Origin: Rhynchonema sp. JSB1_4
Lineage: Eukaryota > Nematoda > Chromadorea > Monhysterida > Xyalidae
Assembly (NCBI GenBank): GCA_030248065.1
Contig: JASAMV010007765.1
Coordinates: 117,309-181,308, forward strand
Length of the DNA stretch: 64,000 nucleotides
Direction: 5' to 3'
Shown: positions 55,227-64,000 of the stretch, one piece after another
Layout: each line of letters starts with the position of its first letter
Position numbering within the stretch: position 1 is the stretch's first letter
Made by a program: the position numbers and the translations under genes
Notes under the pieces: model-generated
Seen by the model: only the letters and a program-made list of their open reading frames with translations
Database searches by the model: none
What the model was told of the DNA's origin: nothing

Positions 55227-58200
55227 AAACCCTAGACCTATATCATCAAGTTCCACCTCATTCTGAGCCTAAGGGCCTAACTATACTTCGTTCTCTCATG
55301 CAACGCGAAACAAATTCTCGCGCGCTGATTGGCTGGCGCGCCTGTCAGCGTGGGAAAATTGTTTCATGTTGCATGAGAGAACGAAGCATAGTTAAGGCCC
55401 AACTATACTTCGTTCTCTCACGCAACACGAAACAAATTTTCCCATGCGGATTGGTTCTCAGACGCACGTCAGCCAATCAGCTCGCGAGAATATGTTTCGT
55501 GTTGCGTGAGAGAACGAAGTATAGTTAGGCCTTTAGGACTTAAAACTTCGTATCAGCAACCAGTTCACCATAATGAGTCCGTGTCCCATTCTGAACGCTG
55601 CCGCTGTGAACGCGTTGGACACGGCCGGGGTTTCCGACTTATCGTAGCGGCGATATTTGCCGATGAAACGGTCAAAGTTCACCGGGCCCAACAACCTGCA
55701 ACGTCATGGCTGGAATTTATTTTGACAATTTGTTGCAATTTGTTTAGTGTTTTTTAGTATTTTGACAATTTGTTGCACAACGTGTCGCTACTGTGTACAG
55801 ACCTCGGCAGGAATTCCTTGTAGGTGATTGCCTGTATTTGAGCACCGATGATCTTGCGTGTCTCTTGGAAAATACGGTCGTGTGACCAGCCGAACTGCTG
55901 GTTCATTTCTGCCAGCTTGGCGGCAATTCTGTGTGTGTAACTGATGTTTCACAGTTGAATTAATTGGTATGATATTGCGGCTAACCGATTATGTTCCCTG
56001 ACGAACAATGTGTGTATGGCCAACAAGCCCCAGAAAATGTTGCCACGCGGGTCACCAAGGATGAATTGACGACGTTCATCCAGTGCTGGCCATGTAATGC
56101 CCTCGATTCTGAAACATACAGTACTATGCGAAAAATTTTCCACTGCAGTTTTCCACCTGGTTAGTCTCTGGCATAAAAAGTGGGAAATCTATCGAGAAGC
56201 TATTGGTCCACAATAAAAAGCAAAAGATGAAAGACGTATTCGAAAAATTCCGCAGCCTCGCACATGCATGTACAGTAGTATTATGTACCTCTGTGACGGA
56301 CGACCTTGGGGACCCACATGATGTTCCGCTAATTTTCAGGATTATAGCTGCAGCAGCAGTGTCAGTTTGTATAATACGTACAGTGACGCTGACTTGCCTT
56401 GTGGTCTGCAGCAGATGGGACGATCCGGCCCGGACCTTCTGCATGTCGGTCACAGAATTGCCGTAAACGGCGCTCGCGTCCAGATAGGATGTGTACTCGT
56501 TGAACTGTTCACGATCGAACTTCTGACATGTTGGTGTGGCGCGGGACATTCGCAGACAACCGCGCTCGACAAAACTGAAATTATACACGGAATACATACA
56601 TAATAATATGTTTGGTCGATGTGCGTGCAGTGAGTTTCCGTTTGGACCTGCTTTGACCTACATACCAGGCATCATCGGTATGTGAATATCTCTGACCAGT
56701 CGACTTCCACATAGCCTCAAATTTAAATCTGAATGCTCGCGTACTGAGTGAAACATCACTGCGTGTGCAAACTTTGTAACCCAGTGAAAAGTTACATACA
56801 TTGCTGTCTTCTTCCTTTGTCTTTGTCTCCTTTGTCTTTCGCCCCAGCCCTCTCCTGTGTGTACCACTATCTGGACGAGTGCATCTGCTTCCACGGGCAT
56901 CATATTATTGGTGGATACGCATACGAACTTATGCATAGTTCGTCAATGTTTCAGTTGTCGTTGTTTCAACACAAATGTGTTTTTTCTTTCGCAACTTTTA
57001 TTTTATCAAGATCTAATTTGAAAATAATCAGCGGAGCCCCGCCGCAGTTAAATGTGATTGCGTGATTTTCCGCATTTCGGCCCGTCATGTCTCACGTTGT
57101 ACATGCATACGTTATTACATGATCGTTAAATCAATCTAAAATAAAAATTCCATTCGGCGTTCACAACATGTTCTGGTCTGATGCCTTGTATGCCTGGTAG
57201 TAATTAATGCATGTGGGTCTGGGATACCCGGTGCTTAAGACAAACACTTTAAAGAAAGGATGATCGCAAGGGGTTCATTTCACTGAACTTTTTTCGAAGT
57301 TCTTGGCTCCAAAAATTTCGTAAAAAATTCACGTTCGTATGACACCCCTTGGTTGACTCTCATCAGTCAAAGACCCTCAGCAAATCAGACCCGAATCCGA
57401 CTGCATTTCGTTCATTTGATGTAGTTATTAATGAATCAATCAATGAACTGTCATGCCAGTGCAACGTTACGCTCCACACAATTGGGCCAAATACAGATGC
57501 GTATATGTCTAAAACTTCCGATTATCGACACCAAACGGGAAATCTCTGAGTTACTCATCAAACCCCACGTTACAGAGAGTTTATGGTGACGAAGAAAAAG
57601 AACGCCGTTGGCGAAAATGCACATCGCACGAAGTAAAGATGTCTAGAAAGGTGTTTGTTGTTTTGGAAAATTATCTATAACAAATTACCCACGCAGAATA
57701 CAGTGTATCCACGACACAAATGGGGGGGCTGCTGTGCGGACAACAACAACTTAGCATATTGGTCACTTTTGAGGTGATATTGAACTTCGTAATCAATACA
57801 ATAGGTTCAAGAGGTACACACATATACATGTACAAATACGAATAGTAAACCAACCGTCGATTTCTATCGGCCACCGTGGTTCGTATATTGAAGCATTCCT
57901 CCTGCAGCGCACCACAGAAAGCGCACGGTGCCGAGTTGAGCAAGGTGGTCTTTGTGAGGTCGTGCGCTATGAATTGACCGAAAGGCATTAGCAGTGCGTT
58001 GTTGGTGACCAGATGTTGTGCACTGGAGGACAGCAGTTGACGCGAGATCTCACGTGCTGATGGTCGAAGACGGGCTGTGGGGGGAAGGGCGATTGTTTGT
58101 CTTCAATGTGTCCCACCAACACTACACTGCATCCATTTCTGTCCGAAAGGAAACAAGCCTTTTCTAATCTCAACGACTAACTGTTGAACGCATTCAGTCT

Positions 58201-59646
58201 GTTGTACTCTGCTTTCAACAATCTCAAATGTGGCATGAACGCTGCCCCACGCGTCGAATCATCCAGGTTGTTGCAATGGCCTGCAAAGTAGTCACAGTGG
58301 AAACATTGTGATGTTCAAAACAAGTTGAATCAAAGCTGTGCAAACGTGTTTAAACGCCGAACTGTGTATTTGTTGTGGCTGATGTCCAGGAGCACTTCAC
58401 TCAGAATGGCTATTAGTTGAATGTCTTGGTTAAAAATTATTCAAGTCAACTTCAAACAGACAGCTAGCCGAATGGGCTCACCGTCTAACGATCGATAGCG
58501 TTGATGATAGCAGAAATTCGAATTGTGACAGTCGGTCTCTTGTAGTTGCGGTGCGCATTTGAAGTTCTCACTGCTGTTCTCAATGTCTTGCTGACTGAGC
58601 GACTGCCGAAATCTGTTGTCTGTGAAAGACAGTGCGGTGATTCTGTTGGGGTTTTCGACAACTGTGCTACAATGACAAGGCTTTGGCCAAAAAGCTTGAA
58701 CGCTACATACTTCTCGGTTTTGTTTACAAATCAACGGTAAAAACGTTTCTACCACCCGTTCTGGCAACGTTTTGCAATATGCGTTGCAAAAACATGGAAC
58801 GCTGTGCCGCATGTTTGAAAACAAAGTAGAACATGCAAGTCCTTTTGTACCAAGACTTGGAGAGTTATTACCTTCCGAGGCTCGTATATTGCTGCAACTG
58901 TCAGGCCTTTCGTCCTTATCGCTCAGTTCAACACTCGGCGGCGTGTTAGCGGCGATGTTTCGCACGAGTCTTTGTGTTTCTGTGGATCGTTGTAAATGGA
59001 GAATGGAAAATTTTGGTGTGAAACATCATGGCGACATGCATTCACGACTATGTAATGTGACACAACATGTCCTTATTTGGCTCAAAACGTTGAACGGGAT
59101 ACCGAAAAAATTCAAAGCATTTCACACGACGAATGTTTATTAGCGCCCAAGAACAGTATAACCAAGCACTCTCCCCAAGGTTAGCGAAACTGGTTAATTC
59201 TACCTCTAACGAACGATTGCAAACAACAACAAGATTTGAACCATTGCATGCTTTTGACAACAATATGTAGAAGTTTGATGACTTTTGCAGGGCAATAGAC
59301 CTGCGAATAATAATTGACCAACGCCACCATTGGGTTCATGATTACTGTGATCACCGAAATATTATTGAACGTCTGTAGACTTTCGACACCAGCTCAAAAC
59401 ATTCTGAAATCTTAAAACAGAAGAGCCTCCCTGATAGCAAGCAGCGTACTCACTAATCAATTTCCTTCGATTGCTGCACGAGCACGGACAAATGGCCTTG
59501 ACGGCCAACGGGTTCGATTCACAATCGCCTCTGATCGCCCAGCCGATACATGACGACAGTGCGTCATTACAAGTCGATTGAGTTCGGATGCAAATAGGCA
59601 GACTGAACAGCAGGATTAATCTTAATATCAGCTTTAGCTTGATCAT
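53098..59646 (-). CDS. Secreted ShKT-domain haem peroxidase (SKPO/MLT-7-like)
   Basis: Animal haem peroxidases oxidise substrates with H2O2; nematode ShKT-peroxidases act in cuticle crosslinking or immunity. Exon 59646-59454 gives a signal peptide ([19 protein letters not shown]) and a ShKT domain ending CPCSC. Further exons: about 58661-58482, 58280-58182 ([20 protein letters not shown]), 58074-57855 ([15 protein letters not shown], distal His and haem-linking Asp), 56574-56398 ([11 protein letters not shown]), 56108-55986 ([20 protein letters not shown] then VREHNR), 55928-55803, 55695-55569 (AFRMGHGLI, proximal His), 54609-54423, 53780-53604 ([19 protein letters not shown]), 53491-53374 ([20 protein letters not shown]) and 53305-53098. 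The link between 58661 and 59454 is unresolved. The intron after 56398 has a GCAAGT donor. Catalytic residues appear intact. Confidence 0.9.
54855..55235. other. Homopolymer block inside a peroxidase intron, probable assembly damage
   Basis: Alternating runs of about ten A and ten T, then a T-rich run and a poly(A) of about 40, surround one short normal-looking stretch (55060-55150). The block is bounded by the same CTAGACCTATATCA on both sides (about 54838 and 55232). Confidence 0.65.
55274..55531. mobile_element. Two abutting palindromic MITEs (GGCCTAACTATACTTCGTTC ends)
   Basis: Four copies of a roughly 40-bp end (CTATACTTCGTTCTCTCA with GCAACGCGAAACAAATT) occur in alternating orientation, forming two hairpins of about 125 bp back to back. 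Each loop has an ATTGGCTG or CCAATCAG box. It sits in the same intron as the homopolymer block. Confidence 0.8.
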
Positions 59647-59699
59647 TGTTGATTTGTTTGTGATTAGATCACGCTCAGTGGACGATACTTGTAATATCC

Positions 59700-60300
59700 G
59701 GCCGTTGTGCCCTGATGAGCACTTTTTGTCGACGGTGACTGCGTCAACGCAAATTATAATGATCCGTTTATTAGTTAAATATGTTGATGATAATAGTCAT
59801 CAAGCGAAGTGGCCTGTCTTGTGGTTTCACGCGAATATGAATTCGACTTGCACATGGTGATTCAATGAAGCGGAACAAGTCGTATGGTGTCCGGCCGACA
59901 GGATTACGTCAGTTGACGGTAGAACCGCTGGTGACAGTTGTTTTTTAGCGTGTCGCAATTGTGCACACACACACACCCAACGGCAAAGTGTCAAAGTCTG
60001 TTTACGTCAAGGTCGTTCCGTGCCGTCGTCACGAACAAACATTGTGCAGACGCAAACATACAATGAAACAATACTGCACCACACACACACACACGTGTGG
60101 ATCTGTGCCTAAAATGGTATGAAACCGCATCCGTGCGAACTTCTGCGCATCAGATTCGCATTTTTGAGAAATGCACCGCCATCAGCGCACATGAAACATG
60201 CCGCGATCCTTTATCAACTGAGATTGATTAGACTTGAACCTGCAAAATCAGGCGTTCTGTGCAGTTCAAATTTATCCCGTGTAACCCAATCCTGATTGCC
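59700..60300. other. Intergenic region upstream of the peroxidase gene
   Basis: No supported gene. Short (CA)n runs occur at about 59965 and 60082. Promoter elements for the divergent genes (peroxidase minus, small secreted protein plus) presumably lie here, but none is recognisable. Confidence 0.35.
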
Positions 60301-60310
60301 GGTATTCGTA

Positions 60311-60593
60311 ATGCGATGGATTGTCATTTTGGTTGGTGTATGTCTTATTTTCGATGTTTGTTGTAATGTTGGTTATGAATCAATGCATTATGTAGATACA
60401 CGCTGTCAACGCATGTCGTCGCGTTTGCGTGGTCCGGGTGTGGAGCAAAATCCGATTGGGATCTCAAAACCAGTGTTGTCGCGTCGAAATATTTTCATTA
60501 TGTTGCACCCGTTAGACCAAAACAGTAAGTGGTGCAATGTGATTGGTTCAGTATGATTTTGCATTCTCAGACGAACGAATTTCGGACACCTGA
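60311..60593 (+). CDS. Small secreted peptide precursor candidate
   Basis: Exon 60311-60524 starts MRWIVILVGVCLIFDVCC, a good signal peptide, followed by CQRMSSRLRGPGVEQNPIGI and SKPVLSRRNIFIMLHPLDQN. A GTAAGT donor joins in phase to 60571-60593, ending NERISDT and a stop. Total 78 aa. A Ser-Arg-Arg dibasic site after KPVL could be a processing site, as in neuropeptide precursors, but no glycine amidation pattern supports that. No family is recognised. Confidence 0.4.
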
Positions 60594-63500
60594 CTCAGTT
60601 GGCCTTACCATGCAGCGTTTACACAGCATGTGGTCTCGCCTTTGATGTTCAGGATTTCAAGATTTCACCTCGGCCTGGGGGTGTTTTATTTGCAGTATGT
60701 GATTGTCGCTCAGGGAAACAACAGAATGCGATGCGCGACCCTGTGTTCAATATGTATCTAGGCACATCAAAGATTGACTCGTACATTCCTGTAATCATCA
60801 TCTCACTCTGACAATGGCTTACACTTTTATAAAAAAATGTGAAGAAGGACAATGAATAACGTCAGATTGTGGATAAACCAGACATGAAAATTAATCTTCA
60901 CTAATCTATCATTTCGAAGACACGAGCGTGAGCATGACGTCGTGCATTTTGTGCCCAATGGCACGTGGTAAGGTCAATGGGTCAGTCCATTATTACCCGG
61001 TCACCTGACCTAAGTCCCAGTTCCCATGCCTCTTTTCCGGTCTGAGACGAGAACCTGACCCTGCCTGACCGGTGAACATTGACTGATTGGTTTACCATTC
61101 GGCTGGATTATGTCGCAGTCACCCGAGTCGACAACTACCGAAATTCAACGTCTCGTTCCGCTCATTACAATCACACCGCACTGCCACTGCGCTGATAATA
61201 ATCTAATCACATAACACATATGTACAGAACCTACTATTCTCGATCGCAATATACATACATATGTACATACTTATACATACATCATGCGCGTACATGTCTG
61301 ACGGTAGAACGCTCTCGTTACCGACTGTCGTAAATCTCGCGCTACACGCACATTTCCACAGTGGTCAAGTCCAAAGTTCGATATCAGACTAGTTGGGTCG
61401 GGATCGGTCGTGATCTGGACTTGTCTCACAACCAACAGTCAAGTTGTAGTGTATACTGTGGACGTGGAAAATTGGAGTTTTTACTTTGTTAGGCTTGTAT
61501 ACCATCAGCACATTATGTACACTGTAGTACACCTATATTTGTGGCGCTCAGCTCCATGTAGGTATTGATATGAAGGATCACGTTCTGGCCGAACCGAGCC
61601 AGACTGTGCATCCAACCGTGCCGTCACTGTTCACAGCTTGGGTGACAAAAAATGCGCGCGCTCGCCGCCGGGCGTCCATTATGTGCGCATGATGTGGTTT
61701 CGAATGAAAATTCGTGTGTTCCGCAATCACCATTTCATTCTTAATTATCGAAAGGAGAGAAACTACACACATTTATTTTCACCGTTTATGCGCGACTTCT
61801 ACTAATTTGAACAAGACGATAGACAATGCACAGATCAGGTCAAGTCGAAGTTCGGGTTCCGATCTAATCGTGCCGCTGCTGCGCACGCACCGCAAGTTGA
61901 TTTATGATCACATGATCAACGCAATCACGCCTACGTTATACAAAACCCATGTCATTGGCCCGCACAATCACAAATCTGTGATAACCACGCATACATAAAT
62001 CAACATCACCACAACGCAATCGATCCGAAAAAATACCTGACAGTTTACGCTGCCGAATTAAAAATGGCGACGCGTCCGCGATCGGGCGTAAAATCGCGGC
62101 AAACGACGACTTTCGTTAAATTATGGTTGGGCGAAATGCACACTGTTTGGTTATGATAATGACTACTCACGTCGTAAAGTGGTATTGCGTTTTACAATAA
62201 GCCATAAACACGAATAACGACATGATTCGTTTTAGGATCTTTCCAATGACCTGCACAGTATGCTGCAGTTTAATTGTGGTTGACTTCCGCACGGATACCA
62301 GTATTTGCAATGTGTGAATAGTTGAAAAGAACAACAACGTTCTGCAAAGGTACAGTATATCTGTTGGCTGTTTAAAAATAGATGTGATGTCGCACACATT
62401 TGGTTGCGCAACGTTATCACTTTGGAATCTTGACGACACACCTGGTTAAATAAAGGAAAATTTCTAAAAAGAAATAACTTTACTATGCATTTATGCACTT
62501 TGTTTTGCGTAAGTTTACACACACTAAGTATTTGAGATTGGAAGAATCACCCTTTGCGAACTGCAGCGGCCTTTGCAATTGGGACCCGAAAAAGTTTTAA
62601 CTAACGTAAAACCAATGAACCGGTAGATTGGATTGTGGATTTGCACGTCTTGGAAAATTTCAGACGACTTTGCGACGGTTTCGCCAGCTGATTGTACATG
62701 CAAATGTATGACGGGTACGGAATAAGAAACGCATTTTAACTGCCATGCCTAATTCAAAGAAAGCAGTTTATGCATCCTCAAAAAAAGTCGCATCAATGAC
62801 AACTGCATGCCACAGTGCACAGAGCCAGCTGTATATGGCAAAAGAACGGGAACAAAGTTGTCAGACATCACAAACTTATGTACATACGTTCGTCATATCA
62901 AACAAGCACGTTTCGGCGACGGATCACCTGAAGCTGGCATTATGACTACAAACTGAAATACTACTTGAAAATTTCGGTTTTACGTTGTTCATGGTTTATC
63001 ATTGTTTTGTCTGACAACAAACGTAGCACAAAGCTTACATAGCGTAGGCAAATCAGTCCAGGACTAAGACCAGGACTTCTATGTTCCATGTGGTCATCTC
63101 TCGTTGTCAACTCAGACCGGACTGTAATGGACTCAACTTCGATCGTCGCGGTATCCACCAGTGTTGTTGGCTGTATATTTTGCCATTTCTGGCGCTTTGT
63201 CGGGGCTGCTTCGGTTGCTAATGTCGTCGCGGCATCAAATGCACGCAACTCACGTGTAGCAATAGCACGTGGACGACCAGCCTTGACGATTTGAGTTAAC
63301 GACTGACAATTAGCCCAGAGAAGTGGTCAAGGGTTAATACTTTCGATGAGCTATACAAAAAACACACTGCGATCCACTTGGTATCAATACACGGTAATGC
63401 AATGGCAAGCGTTTGTCAGAAAGTGCATTCATGTTTTGGGTATCACTTGTTGGCTTCATTCCCACTGCTCGAACAATCACGAAGTTCTGGCAGACCTGGG

Positions 63501-64000
63501 ACGTCAATCAGTTAGCTGCAAGTGTGCATGGAAAGTATAGCCTGAAATTGCTGAGAATTCGGATGGCCTCAGTCCGGGATGGCTGAGTCCCGGATTAAAG
63601 TAAAATTTGTTTCGATGTGCATCGACACCCGACATACAACACGCACCAGCAAACCAGGTACCACGCGGACAGCGTCTGTGGGTGACAGCAAAGTTGTTCT
63701 TGCTGGCATATTGCATGCTTGCACGTGCGAACGTGTTCTGTCGCTAGAGCTGAATCAAACACACAGACACACGTTTACTATATCAGGTGTACATGGGATG
63801 CGAACAACCAGGTATGCGCGTGGCGTGACTCTGGAGATTGAATTGCTTTCACGACACCATGGGTAATACGTGCACATTGCGTTATGTTTGTTGTTGCACA
63901 CGAGTGGTATCAAAGGACAGGTATGATCGCCTGTCCGTTCTGTTCGCGTGTGTTCAAGTTCACGAGATGAACGCGTTATGACGGATGGAAAACACGTTTG
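60594..64000. other. Gene-poor stretch with one possible minus-strand exon
   Basis: No complete gene is supported. A TACATACATATGTACATAC microsatellite lies near 61250. On the minus strand, about 63278-63029 reads AGRPRAIATRELRAFDAATT to TTRDDHMEHRSPGLSPGL and ends at a GTAAGC donor. It looks coding, but no partner exon was found. A CCGGGATGGCTGAGTCCCGG inverted repeat lies near 63575. Confidence 0.3.

Overview
The window is animal nuclear DNA from a compact, intron-rich, transposon-loaded genome. Most genes have many short exons with GT-AG introns (often about 50 bp) ending in TTTCAG. A secreted ShKT + haem peroxidase gene has the architecture of the nematode SKPO/MLT-7 peroxidases, and there is a divergent ionotropic-receptor gene, so a nematode is my best guess. 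This is inference; I cannot name the species.

Layout: 0.2-0.75 kb holds a small unknown gene. 0.9-5.8 kb is repeats plus a strange G-poor tract. 5.8-16.6 kb is an LSM11 (U7 snRNP) gene with a hAT-like MITE in its first coding exon and a nested pair of APE-type non-LTR retrotransposons in its last intron. 16.9-22.6 kb is a 17-exon LOTUS + Tudor gene (TDRD5/TDRD7/Tejas type). 23-25.3 kb is MITEs. 25.4-28.5 kb (minus) is SGF11/ATXN7L3 of the SAGA deubiquitinase module. 28.6-37.6 kb is almost entirely nested non-autonomous DNA transposons. 37.9-40.0 kb is a WWOX-like short-chain dehydrogenase without WW domains. 40.7-41.8 kb is PLPBP (PROSC). 42.3-46.7 kb is the exosome subunit MTR3/EXOSC6, with an antisense ionotropic-receptor gene inside one intron. 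46.9-49.5 kb holds two tandem cysteine-rich secreted paralogues. 50.8-52.8 kb has two more small secreted-protein candidates, one with a minisatellite-coded Thr/Ala tail. 53.1-59.6 kb (minus) is the ShKT-peroxidase. 59.7-64 kb is sparse.

The genes are independent housekeeping, germline and secreted-protein genes; no operon is evident. The retroelement is the only long uninterrupted ORF.

The most unusual signal lies at 30,483-30,561, inside a 272-bp insertion in a hAT-like MITE. Every conserved hammerhead-ribozyme core position is present and all three helices pair, but the three strands run in a non-circularly-permuted order, and an extra perfect 9-bp stem joins the outer ends of helices I and II. 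It reads as a pseudoknotted hammerhead that I do not recognise. Also notable are at least six hAT-like families dated by 8-bp target duplications readable directly, three introns with GC-AG boundaries, and two low-complexity blocks that may be assembly damage.
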